19,338 nucleotides of DNA. Source: JBMTVT01 sp049451635 (GTDB taxonomy: Bacteria > Bacteroidota > Bacteroidia > Flavobacteriales > Flavobacteriaceae). The stretch lies in assembly GCA_049451635.1 (NCBI GenBank), contig JBMTVT010000042.1, positions 1 through 19,338 on the forward strand, in the 5' to 3' direction. This document shows positions 6,607 through 13,344 of this stretch, piece after piece. The translations under genes and the position numbers were made by a program. The notes below the pieces were generated by a model. It saw only the letters and a program-made list of their open reading frames with translations, ran no database searches and was not told the DNA's origin. How positions within the stretch are numbered: position 1 is the first letter of the stretch; each line of letters begins with the position of its first letter.

Positions 6607-7482
6607 TTATTTTTTCTTTTTGGAAAATCCATAGGTGTTTTGACCTATAAAATCTTTAGGGAATTTTTCATCACCAGGGAATCCCAATTCTATGGTTCCG
6701 CTGTCCTCAGGAATATAATTTGTTTTGAAAATATAATCCCACAAACTTAAACTAATACCAAAATTAACACCATAAGTTCCTTCTGGCAATACATAAGAAT
6801 GATGGTATAAATGCATTACAGGATTATTCAAAATATACTTAAGTGGGCCCCATGTTATTTTAATATTGGAATGGTTAAAATGACCAATGGTTATAGCTAA
6901 AAAATGAACAATATATGCTTGTTCTGGTTCAAACCCGAACAATATCATAACGCCAAAAGTTTTTAATGGTTTGTATAAAATATTCTCCATCCAATGGTAG
7001 CGCAAATGGGCAGCAAACCCCATCTCTTTAACACTATGATGTACCTTATGGAATTTCCATAAAAAAGGATATTTATGCAACAGTACATGTGTAAACCACT
7101 GCACAAAGTCTAAAACTATAAAAAATAGGAGCAATTGTATCCACATTGGCCAACCTGTAGGATCGAATAAAGCCAAAGATTTACTGGTAATTCCTAAATC
7201 TGCAAATGCTAATTGTAATACTCTGTAAAAACCACTGATAACAATTGCGAAAATGAAAAAGTTAAAAAACATATAAAAGGCATCTAACCAGAAATCCTTT
7301 CTAAAAACAGACTGCTCTTTCCGCCACGGGAAAACTATTTCCAAAACCCATACAAATAATGATATTGCTGTTAAACCCCAAAAATAATTGGTATACCAAG
7401 GCACTTCGAAAATAATAGATTTCCAAGTCCAATCTACAGTACCGTTAAAAGCATTTATAAATGCATTAATATATTTTTCCAT
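6607..7482 (-). CDS. Sterol desaturase/fatty acid hydroxylase-family membrane protein
   Basis: This 291-residue integral membrane protein has hydrophobic segments near 33-52, 68-88, 113-128 and 175-200. It has the histidine clusters of the family's di-iron centre: HVLLH (132-136), HKVHH (145-149), HFNH (201-204) and HLYHH (224-228). The family inserts oxygen into lipids or sterol-like substrates, and the substrate here is unknown. It is the last gene of the sorA operon, 3 nt after the rhodanese stop. No sulfur-related function is established for the family to my knowledge, so the coupling is unexplained. Possible explanations are remodelling of membrane lipids such as sulfonolipids, or a redox role tied to the quinone pool. 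Both are speculative. Confidence 0.85.
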   Translation of the reverse strand: MEKYINAFINAFNGTVDWTWKSIIFEVPWYTNYFWGLTAISLFVWVLEIVFPWRKEQSVFRKDFWLDAFYMFFNFFIFAIVISGFYRVLQLAFADLGITSKSLALFDPTGWPMWIQLLLFFIVLDFVQWFTHVLLHKYPFLWKFHKVHHSVKEMGFAAHLRYHWMENILYKPLKTFGVMILFGFEPEQAYIVHFLAITIGHFNHSNIKITWGPLKYILNNPVMHLYHHSYVLPEGTYGVNFGISLSLWDYIFKTNYIPEDSGTIELGFPGDEKFPKDFIGQNTYGFSKKKK

Positions 7483-7485
7483 GTC

Positions 7486-8436
7486 TTAATTTTTTATTGT
7501 TGTAATACTATCTTGTTCTATTGGTAAGTCGTTAAAGTGGCTCCATTCTGTCCAAGAACCATCATAATTTTTCACGTTTTTATAACCTAATACTTGTGTT
7601 AGCACAAAAGTTGTATGGGCAGAACGCACACCACTATGGCAATAAGCAATAATAGTATCTTGTTCGTTTGCAACCTTCTTATAAATATTTTTCAAGTCGT
7701 TAACTGGCTTTAGCTTCATATCACCGTTGTAATTTATGGCCATAGCCCAATCAATTGATTTACTATTTGGAATGCGACCTCCTTTGGCAGCTCCTTTTTT
7801 TTGTCTTTTCCCAGAATATTCATCGCTGGTTCTGGTATCAAGTATAATTGTGTTATCACTTATAGCTTCAAGCATATCTTCCTTTGATACATAATATTTC
7901 ATTGAAGGGTTAAATGTTAGTTTGAATTCTGTTTTTTCAATTTGTGGTTTTTCAGTTGAAATTTCATTGTTATTAGATTTCCACGATTTTATACCTCCGT
8001 GAAGTAGCTTAACATTGATAAAATCATAATTTTGTAGCACCCACCATAATCTTGAAGAATCACACAATCCGTTGTCGTCATAAATCACTAATGTATCATC
8101 ATTACTAATTCCAAAATTACTGAATAAATCTTCAATTTGTTCTTTGCTCGCCATCATCCCACCATATTCATAAGATGAATCTTCAATATCTGAACGCCAA
8201 ATATTAATAGCATTTGGAAGATGCCCTTCTACATATATTTCTGGTTTTCTAAAATCAATAATTTTAATATTTGGGTTATCCTTTATTTTTAAAAATTCAT
8301 CCAGCTCTAATAAATAGGTTATATTAGGAACCTCTTCAGCAACCTCACCTATAATTACTTTATCTTTTTCACTAGTTTCCTTTTTACAATTAAAAAAAAC
8401 AAGTGCAAGAATTAAAACACTAATCTTCCAATTCAT
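7486..8436 (-). CDS. Two-domain rhodanese (SseA/TST-type) lipoprotein
   Basis: This is a 316-residue protein. The N-terminus has a hydrophobic core ending in VFFNC (Cys17), a plausible though imperfect lipobox, so it is probably a periplasm-facing lipoprotein. Two rhodanese domains follow: an N-terminal inactive one (about 42-160, IYDDNGLCDSSRLWW at the place of the loop) and a C-terminal active one (about 182-305) with C266 in CHSGVRS. This is the layout of thiosulfate:cyanide and 3-mercaptopyruvate sulfurtransferases. It starts 17 bases inside the preceding cytochrome gene, which suggests translational coupling. Encoded with the sulfite dehydrogenase, it may split thiosulfate into sulfane sulfur and sulfite, feeding SorA. 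That role is inferred from context. Confidence 0.87.
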   Translation of the reverse strand: MNWKISVLILALVFFNCKKETSEKDKVIIGEVAEEVPNITYLLELDEFLKIKDNPNIKIIDFRKPEIYVEGHLPNAINIWRSDIEDSSYEYGGMMASKEQIEDLFSNFGISNDDTLVIYDDNGLCDSSRLWWVLQNYDFINVKLLHGGIKSWKSNNNEISTEKPQIEKTEFKLTFNPSMKYYVSKEDMLEAISDNTIILDTRTSDEYSGKRQKKGAAKGGRIPNSKSIDWAMAINYNGDMKLKPVNDLKNIYKKVANEQDTIIAYCHSGVRSAHTTFVLTQVLGYKNVKNYDGSWTEWSHFNDLPIEQDSITTIKN

Positions 8437-8899
8437 ACCAATTAATATTAGTTAGGTTCGATCTCCTGCCGATCTCTTCAATAGGATAATTTGTAACCAA
8501 ATAATTCACTATAATCTCTTGGTTTTTTCCTAAATCCCAGAGGTTTTGAGTTTCCTGCATCCATCTAATGGTTGCGTTCCATCTCTCTTTGGTCATTCGA
8601 TTTTGAGTTACCAATTTAGCTGAATGGCAATTAGTACAATTGTTTACAACCGTCATCAGCCCTTCGGCATCAACTAAACCAGTTCTAACATGAATTCCAT
8701 TTTCTATACGATCCTCATCAACCTCTTCAACTTGGGAAGCTACATAAGTTTCTTCTTGACTTTTCTTAAATGATAAAAAATCAGGATTTAGCATATATAA
8801 AACCAATAATGCTGCTGTAATAAAAAACAAACTAAACAGTAGCACCAATTGATGGTATATCTTCTTTAAACCTTTATAAAAATCTTCTTTATCAGACAT
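8420..8899 (-). CDS. sorB: Membrane-anchored monoheme c-type cytochrome (SorB-like)
   Basis: This 159-residue protein has a short cytosolic N-terminus, one transmembrane anchor (about 18-37) and a periplasmic domain with a single heme c motif, CTNCH (88-92). M102 or M114 could be the distal ligand. It begins 1 nt after the sorA stop, so it is the natural electron acceptor of the sulfite dehydrogenase, passing electrons to a terminal oxidase. The SorB name is by position and heme count. The anchor is unlike the soluble SorB of Starkeya and would hold the complex at the membrane. Its 3' end overlaps the next gene by 17 bases. Confidence 0.85.
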   Translation of the reverse strand: MSDKEDFYKGLKKIYHQLVLLFSLFFITAALLVLYMLNPDFLSFKKSQEETYVASQVEEVDEDRIENGIHVRTGLVDAEGLMTVVNNCTNCHSAKLVTQNRMTKERWNATIRWMQETQNLWDLGKNQEIIVNYLVTNYPIEEIGRRSNLTNINWYELED

Positions 8900-8900
8900 A

Positions 8901-10121
8901 TTATACTACTTTAATAGCAATTCTATGGCACGCATTGTTTAAATATCCTTTAGGGTTCCAACCTGGCAATAACATAGGTTGCGCTACGCCTCTAGAATCT
9001 GTTGCTTTTGCCCAAACTTCATAATAACCTTTTTTAGGAAAATTAACCGATGTTGAAAAATGTTGCCATGCCAAACGATTTGCAGGTGATTCTATTTTGC
9101 ATGGTTTCCAAGTAGCCCCAAAATCTATGGAATATTCCATTTTTGAAACTTCCAATTCTCCTGCCCAAGCATGCCCTCTTATGTTTAATGCTTTGCCTTC
9201 ATTAATAGTGGCACCTGTTTTTGGATAGGTGATTAATGATTTAACTGGCATCGATTCAATAATGCACATATCTTCATCTTTAACTTTTTCACCTGGTGCT
9301 ACTGGCTTACAAGGTACGCGATAAGCGGTTCCTGTCATTTTTTCACCATCATGTACTTTATTCCTAATACTTATTCTATTTACCCATTTTCCTGAAACCG
9401 ATGCCGGCCACCCACCTGCCACTAAACGCAATGGGTAACCATGTGCTAACGGAATATCCTTACCATTCATTTTAAAAGCCAATAACGTTTCGTATTGAAG
9501 CGATTTTGCCATAGGTGCTCCCCTAGAAATAGGTTCCTTTTCGGGGTCTCTACTTAAATGAACATCAGCAGAATGATACCCAATATAAACCGCATCACTT
9601 TTAATACCAGCATCTTCTAAAATATCACGTAGCCTTACCCCTGTCCAACTGGCGCAATGTACAGCTCCTACTGTCCATTGATTACCTTTTGCAGGTGGAT
9701 TAAATTCACTTCTACCATTACCACCACATTCTAATGTTAATTGGTAGGTGTGTTGAGGGAATTTTGTTTTTAAATCATTTAAGGAATATGTCTTTGATGT
9801 TTTAACAGATTCTCCATCAATAATTAAAGTCCAATTTTTTGCATCTATTCTTTCTGGCATAAGTCCGTTATTTCTAATAAACATAGCCGAATTAGGTGTT
9901 ATTTTGTCATCTAATAAATGGGCTTGTGCTTCAATATTCCAAGGCTTATCGTTAAGCACAATCATTTCTTTGTTTTTGTCAAACATTTTAAAAGGGTCGG
10001 GGTCTTGCATAGCTAAAGGTTTGTAACCTTCTAACATGTTAGATCCAAAAACAATTTCGGCACCTATTACAGTTGCAAAACTGCTTAATGTAGCTTTTTT
10101 AATAAAGTTTCTTCGTTTCAA
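8901..10121 (-). CDS. sorA: SorA-like periplasmic sulfite dehydrogenase (molybdopterin)
   Basis: This 406-residue protein begins with a Tat-type signal (KRRNFIKKATLSSF, 2-15), as expected for a cofactor-loaded exported enzyme. The oxidoreductase molybdopterin domain (about 60-265) contains the Mo-coordinating cysteine C132 in TLECGGNGRSEF and the downstream segment HGYPLRLVAGGWPA. The C-terminal Mo-co dimerisation domain (about 285-405) is complete (e.g. SKMEYSIDFGATW). It belongs to the sulfite oxidase family and would oxidise sulfite to sulfate in the periplasm, passing electrons to the adjacent cytochrome. It is first in a four-gene minus-strand operon and has a Crp-type site at 10189-10204. 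YedY/MsrP is a related alternative, but the C-terminal dimerisation domain and the context favour SorA. Confidence 0.9.
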   Translation of the reverse strand: MKRRNFIKKATLSSFATVIGAEIVFGSNMLEGYKPLAMQDPDPFKMFDKNKEMIVLNDKPWNIEAQAHLLDDKITPNSAMFIRNNGLMPERIDAKNWTLIIDGESVKTSKTYSLNDLKTKFPQHTYQLTLECGGNGRSEFNPPAKGNQWTVGAVHCASWTGVRLRDILEDAGIKSDAVYIGYHSADVHLSRDPEKEPISRGAPMAKSLQYETLLAFKMNGKDIPLAHGYPLRLVAGGWPASVSGKWVNRISIRNKVHDGEKMTGTAYRVPCKPVAPGEKVKDEDMCIIESMPVKSLITYPKTGATINEGKALNIRGHAWAGELEVSKMEYSIDFGATWKPCKIESPANRLAWQHFSTSVNFPKKGYYEVWAKATDSRGVAQPMLLPGWNPKGYLNNACHRIAIKVV

Positions 10122-10159
10122 AATGGCGAGTATTTATAATGTTCATATAAGAAAACTTA

Positions 10160-10204
10160 CTAATATAAAACTTATGTTTTTTTGGCACTGTAACTTTTGT
10201 TACA
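10160..10204 (-). promoter_or_regulatory. Crp-type site plus -7 box (module 5, sorA)
   Basis: The perfect palindrome TGTAAC-N4-GTTACA (10189-10204) is centred at 10196.5. On the minus strand, the box TATATTAG (10167 down to 10160), one mismatch to TAnnTTTG, starts 29.5 bp from the centre. The sorA ATG lies 75.5 bp from the centre. Confidence 0.68.
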
Positions 10205-10282
10205 AAAATTAAATAAACTTAAATTGATTTTGCTTTAATGAAACTGAGCGACACAGAAAGTTCGAGTAATCAAGATTTTTGC

Positions 10283-10290
10283 TATCTTTA
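10283..10290 (+). promoter_or_regulatory. Possible -7 box for the small peptide/DUF2892 unit
   Basis: TATCTTTA fits TAnnTTT(A/G) and lies 51 nt before the ATG of the 28-codon ORF. No palindrome lies at the spacing seen in the other modules and no clear -33 TTG is present, so this is weak. Confidence 0.35.
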
Positions 10291-10340
10291 TTAGAAGAAA
10301 AAATAATTACAAATAACTAATTGATACTTTAAATTATTAA

Positions 10341-10427
10341 ATGAACTTAAATAAAATAAAGAAATTGGTAATTGTTTGTATTGTATGCTTAAGCATTCTT
10401 TTTCTTATCGCTTTACTAATTAACTAA
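10341..10427 (+). CDS. 28-residue single-span membrane microprotein
   Basis: ATG at 10341 opens 28 codons ending in TAA at 10425-10427. The peptide begins MNLNKIKK and continues as one hydrophobic helix (LVIVCIVCLSILFLIALLI) to a final Asn. This positively charged N-terminus plus a single membrane span is typical of genuine small membrane proteins. It ends 11 nt before the DUF2892 gene on the same strand and has a candidate -7 box 51 nt upstream. Two cysteines (13 and 16) lie within the helix. I know no family for it. It may be a partner of the DUF2892 protein or a translated leader. It was short enough to have arisen by chance in AT-rich DNA, hence moderate confidence. Confidence 0.5.
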   Translation: MNLNKIKKLVIVCIVCLSILFLIALLIN

Positions 10428-10438
10428 ACTAATATATT

Positions 10439-10645
10439 ATGAAAAAAAACATGGGAAGTACTGACAAAGTTGTTAGAATACTAATTGCGGTTGTAATAGC
10501 TATTTTATATTGGCAAGGTATTATTGCTGGCACTCTTGCATATGTTCTACTATCCTTGGCAGCAATATTTGTTCTTACTAGTCTAGTAAGCTTTTGTCCG
10601 CTTTATACTTTAGTTGGATTGAATACCTGCAAAGTGAAAAAATAA
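10439..10645 (+). CDS. DUF2892 (YgaP-like transmembrane domain) protein
   Basis: This 68-residue protein starts with MKKNMGSTDKVVRIL, characteristic of DUF2892, and has two transmembrane helices (about 13-30 and 33-50). The cysteine pair in SFCPLYTLVGLNTC is at 53 and 64. The same domain forms the membrane part of the rhodanese YgaP, and stand-alone copies often accompany rhodanese and sulfide genes. A role in moving or holding sulfane sulfur at the membrane is suggested by this association but not proven. It is preceded by the small membrane peptide and followed 157 nt later by sqr, which has its own promoter. Confidence 0.85.
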   Translation: MKKNMGSTDKVVRILIAVVIAILYWQGIIAGTLAYVLLSLAAIFVLTSLVSFCPLYTLVGLNTCKVKK

Positions 10646-10686
10646 TACCCAGGTAGTTTTATATATAATTTAGTATCCTTAAAAAT

Positions 10687-10704
10687 TTGTGATTTTCATC
10701 ACAA
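10687..10704. promoter_or_regulatory. CRP-consensus palindrome upstream of the sqr module
   Basis: TTGTGA (10687-10692) and TCACAA (10699-10704) with a 6-bp spacer give TGTGA-N6-TCACA, the E. coli CRP consensus. The centre (10695.5) lies 30 bp upstream of the TGTAAC site centre, at about -71.5. It also fits the 16-bp architecture of the other sites with A/G and C/T transitions. Confidence 0.55.
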
Positions 10705-10717
10705 TTAACAGTGTTTT

Positions 10718-10762
10718 TGTAACAAATGTTACAACAAATCGCTTAGGCTTTTTATACTTTTA
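10718..10762 (+). promoter_or_regulatory. Crp-type site plus -7 box (module 6, sqr)
   Basis: The perfect palindrome TGTAACAAATGTTACA (10718-10733) is centred at 10725.5. The box TACTTTTA (10755-10762) starts 29.5 bp from it. The sqr ATG is 77.5 bp from the centre. Confidence 0.75.
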
Positions 10763-10802
10763 ACAAGTTTTATACCTTAATATAAAAACTAAACTAATTA
10801 TT

Positions 10803-12050
10803 ATGAGTAAACATTATCAAATACTAATTATAGGTGGCGGTACCGGTGGCATTATGGTAGCGGCTCAACTTCTTAATAAAGATAAAAGCCTGAGTGTAGG
10901 AATTATTGAACCATCTGATAAACACTACTATCAACCTGCATGGACGCTTGTAGGAGCTGGAACATTCGATTATGATAAAACGGTTCGCCCAATGGGAGAT
11001 ATCATTCCAAAAGGTGCCAATTGGATAAAAGACTATGCTTCTGGATTTAACCCTGATAACAATTCAGTTTCAACAAAATCTAGTGGTAATATTACCTATG
11101 ATTATTTGGTTGTTGCACCAGGTTTAACATATGATTTTTCATTGGTTCCCGGACTTGGAGACGCTATGGATAAAGGTGTGGTTTGTAGTAATTACACCGA
11201 CCCTAAACATACCTGGAACGTGCTTAAAAACTTTAAAGGTGGAATAGCCTTGTTTACACAACCTACAACACCAATAAAATGTGGTGGGGCACCACAAAAA
11301 ATCATGTATTTGGCTGAAAGCTACTTTAGAAAAAGTGGCGTTAGAAGGAAGACAGATGTTGTTTTTGCAACAAATGGCGGTGTGATTTTTGGAGTTAAGC
11401 CAGTTGCAGAAACGCTCATGAAGGTTATTGATAGAAAAGATATTAATTTACGTTTTGGGCATAATTTGAAAAAAATAGATGCAGAAAAGCAAATAGCTTG
11501 GTATGCATTAGGCGATAACAAATCAGAATACAACCATAAAGGTATAAAGGTTGAAAAGGATGGTGATTTAGTTGGTATTCATTATGATATGCTGCACACA
11601 GCCCCTCCATCAGTTGCCCCAAAGTTTATTCAAGATTCTCCTTTAGTTAATGAAGCAAAATGGTTGGATGTAGATCATCATACCTTACAGCACAATAAAT
11701 ATTCTAACATTTTTGGTTTAGGTGATGTAGCCGCTTTACCAACAGCAAAAACTGGTGCTGCTATTAGAAAACAAGTGCCAATTATAGTTGATAATATTAC
11801 ATTATTAATGAATCAAAATAAACTAGGAACCAAATCATACAATGGATATTCATCATGCCCATTAGTAACAGATTATGGTAAAATGGTATTAGCTGAATTT
11901 GATTATGATAGTAATTTTACTCCAGACCCACAATTAAAGAAAATGTTGATTTCTGACTCTTCAAAAGAACATTGGAGACTTTGGATGCTTAAAAAACACA
12001 TGCTACCATATTTATATTGGAATAAGATGATGAAAGGTAAGGATGTATAA
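10803..12050 (+). CDS. sqr: Sulfide:quinone oxidoreductase, type II
   Basis: This 415-residue FAD enzyme has an N-terminal dinucleotide-binding loop GGGTGG (11-16), a middle segment TQPTTPIKCGGAPQK (152-166), and a second FAD-contact motif GLGDVAALPTAKTGAA (305-320). Cysteines C160 and C352 (SSCPLVTDYGK) match the two redox cysteines of human-type SQOR. C128 is in the place of a third cysteine in some SQRs. The amphipathic C-terminal tail (MLPYLYWNKMMKG) resembles the membrane-contact end of mitochondrial SQOR. It oxidises sulfide, reduces membrane quinone and hands the sulfane sulfur to an acceptor, supplying the CstB-like enzymes. Bacteroidota generally lack glutathione, so the acceptor may be CoA, another thiol or sulfite (inference). 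It is monocistronic, between its Crp-type promoter and a terminator. Confidence 0.92.
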   Translation: MSKHYQILIIGGGTGGIMVAAQLLNKDKSLSVGIIEPSDKHYYQPAWTLVGAGTFDYDKTVRPMGDIIPKGANWIKDYASGFNPDNNSVSTKSSGNITYDYLVVAPGLTYDFSLVPGLGDAMDKGVVCSNYTDPKHTWNVLKNFKGGIALFTQPTTPIKCGGAPQKIMYLAESYFRKSGVRRKTDVVFATNGGVIFGVKPVAETLMKVIDRKDINLRFGHNLKKIDAEKQIAWYALGDNKSEYNHKGIKVEKDGDLVGIHYDMLHTAPPSVAPKFIQDSPLVNEAKWLDVDHHTLQHNKYSNIFGLGDVAALPTAKTGAAIRKQVPIIVDNITLLMNQNKLGTKSYNGYSSCPLVTDYGKMVLAEFDYDSNFTPDPQLKKMLISDSSKEHWRLWMLKKHMLPYLYWNKMMKGKDV

Positions 12051-12073
12051 ATAAACCTATTACAATAATTGCT

Positions 12074-12109
12074 AAAAATAGACTTCCTTTTCAGACAGTC
12101 TATTTTTTT
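12074..12109 (+). terminator. Rho-independent terminator after sqr
   Basis: AAAAATAGACT (12074-12084) pairs with AGTCTATTTTT (12097-12107), with a 12-nt loop and a T-run to 12109. Confidence 0.8.
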
Positions 12110-12252
12110 ATATAAGGCTTTCATTTATGGTTTTTCTTATTTATACAGATTTGAAAAAACAAGATGAAAAATTTAAAGCAACAAGTTTTATAAAGGGGTG
12201 TTTTTTGAATAGCCTCTTCTTTCTATAAATTAATTTCTATAAAGTTGTTATA

Positions 12253-12297
12253 TGTAACATAAGTTACCGCAAAAATCATAAAAAATATTTTACTTTG
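12253..12297 (+). promoter_or_regulatory. Crp-type site plus -7 box (module 7, yeeE)
   Basis: The site TGTAACATAAGTTACC (12253-12268) is centred at 12260.5. The box TTACTTTG (12290-12297), one mismatch to TAnnTTTG, starts 29.5 bp from it. The ATG lies 55.5 bp from the centre. Confidence 0.7.
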
Positions 12298-12315
12298 TAA
12301 ATTAAATTTAAAACC

Positions 12316-12873
12316 ATGAATTGGATATTAGAACCTTGGCCATGGTACGTTTCTGGCCCATTAATAGCTTTAATTATGTTTTTACTACTAATGGTTGGTA
12401 AAAATTTTGGAATGTCTGCTAACTTAAGAACTATGTGCACCATCTGTGGGGCAGGTAAAAAAACCGATTTTTTCAATTTTGATTGGAAAACGCAAAAATG
12501 GAATTTAATTGTAGTATTGGGCGCAATAATTGGAGGATTTATAGGTTCTCATTTTTTAAGCAATGATTTAGCTGTAAACATAAACCCTGAAACAGTTACA
12601 GATTTAAAGGCTTTAGGTTTTGAAAGTGCTGGTGATAATTATTTGCCAACCGAACTTTTTGGCAACTCTTCATTTAGCAATTTAAAGAGCTTTTTAGTAC
12701 TTGCCATAGGTGGATTTCTAGTTGGCTTTGGAGCTCGATATGCTGGAGGTTGTACTTCTGGGCATGCTATTTCTGGTTTAAGCGATTTACAGGTTCCTTC
12801 GCTAATTGCTGTTATTGGCTTTTTTGCAGGTGGCTTAGTAATGATTCATTTTATTTTCCCTTTAATCTTTTAA
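12316..12873 (+). CDS. YeeE/YedE-family sulfur-compound transporter, subunit A
   Basis: This 185-residue membrane protein has about four hydrophobic segments (10-28, 64-80, 125-142, 160-183). It contains the family signature GFGARYAGGCTSGHAISG (137-154) with C146, and a paired CTIC (41-44) in the first loop. YeeE/YedE proteins such as TsuA take up thiosulfate through conserved cysteines, and full-length members contain two such repeats. This gene carries one repeat and the next gene the other, separated by 3 nt, so they probably assemble as one transporter. It would import sulfane-sulfur compounds from the periplasm. Direction and substrate are inferred. Regulated by the seventh Crp-type promoter. 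Confidence 0.85.
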   Translation: MNWILEPWPWYVSGPLIALIMFLLLMVGKNFGMSANLRTMCTICGAGKKTDFFNFDWKTQKWNLIVVLGAIIGGFIGSHFLSNDLAVNINPETVTDLKALGFESAGDNYLPTELFGNSSFSNLKSFLVLAIGGFLVGFGARYAGGCTSGHAISGLSDLQVPSLIAVIGFFAGGLVMIHFIFPLIF

Positions 12874-12876
12874 GTT

Positions 12877-13293
12877 ATGGCTAGAACAATTAGTTATTTA
12901 TTGATAGGAATATTATTTGGTATAACTATGTTTAAATCGGAAGCTGCTTCTTGGTTCCGTATTTATGAAATGTTTAAATTCCAATCCTTCCATATGTATG
13001 GTATTATAGGTTCAGCCTTGGCTCTAGGAATAATCCTTGTACAAATAATAAAGCGCAAAAAGTTAAAGTCTTTCTACAAAGAAGACATTATTTTCATGCC
13101 AAAAGATAAAAGTGTTCCTCGTTATTTATTAGGAGGTATTATTTTTGGTTTAGGATGGGCACTAGCTGGTGCATGCCCTGGTCCCATGTTCACATTGGTA
13201 GGTGCTGGATTTTTACCAATACTTATTGTGATATTTTTCGCCATATTAGGTACCTATTTTTATGGTATATTGAAAGATAAACTGCCCCATTAA
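12877..13293 (+). CDS. YeeE/YedE-family sulfur-compound transporter, subunit B
   Basis: This 138-residue membrane protein has about four hydrophobic segments (4-20, 38-58, 84-99, 106-130). The second YeeE/YedE repeat motif is GLGWALAGACPGP (91-103) with C100. Starting 3 nt after the previous stop, it is the partner half of a split transporter. Such pairs of short YeeE/YedE proteins (often annotated DUF6691 plus YeeE) commonly sit beside MBL-rhodanese fusions in proteobacteria, and that arrangement is repeated here. A terminator follows, so the unit has two genes. Confidence 0.85.
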   Translation: MARTISYLLIGILFGITMFKSEAASWFRIYEMFKFQSFHMYGIIGSALALGIILVQIIKRKKLKSFYKEDIIFMPKDKSVPRYLLGGIIFGLGWALAGACPGPMFTLVGAGFLPILIVIFFAILGTYFYGILKDKLPH

Positions 13294-13309
13294 TTTTTCC
13301 TAAAAATAT

Positions 13310-13344
13310 AAAACGCCTGTGATTTTAAAAACACAGGCGTTTTT
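13310..13344 (+). terminator. Rho-independent terminator after the yeeE pair
   Basis: AAAACGCCTGTG (13310-13321) pairs perfectly with CACAGGCGTTTT (13332-13343), with a 10-nt loop and five T. The A/T-rich left side may make it bidirectional. Confidence 0.85.

Noticed and set aside
8485..8500. TGTAAC half-sites inside genes (8485-8500 and 10020-10040)
   Set aside because: Each has only one half of the palindrome and no -7 box at the module spacing.
10238..10294. 18-codon plus-strand ORF (MKLSDTESS...) between sorA and the microprotein
   Set aside because: It is hydrophilic with no recognisable feature and overlaps a candidate -7 box. It is too short to support.
12110..12252. Riboswitch or small RNA between the sqr terminator and the yeeE promoter
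   Set aside because: AT-rich, with no conserved-looking stem or motif apart from the flanking elements.
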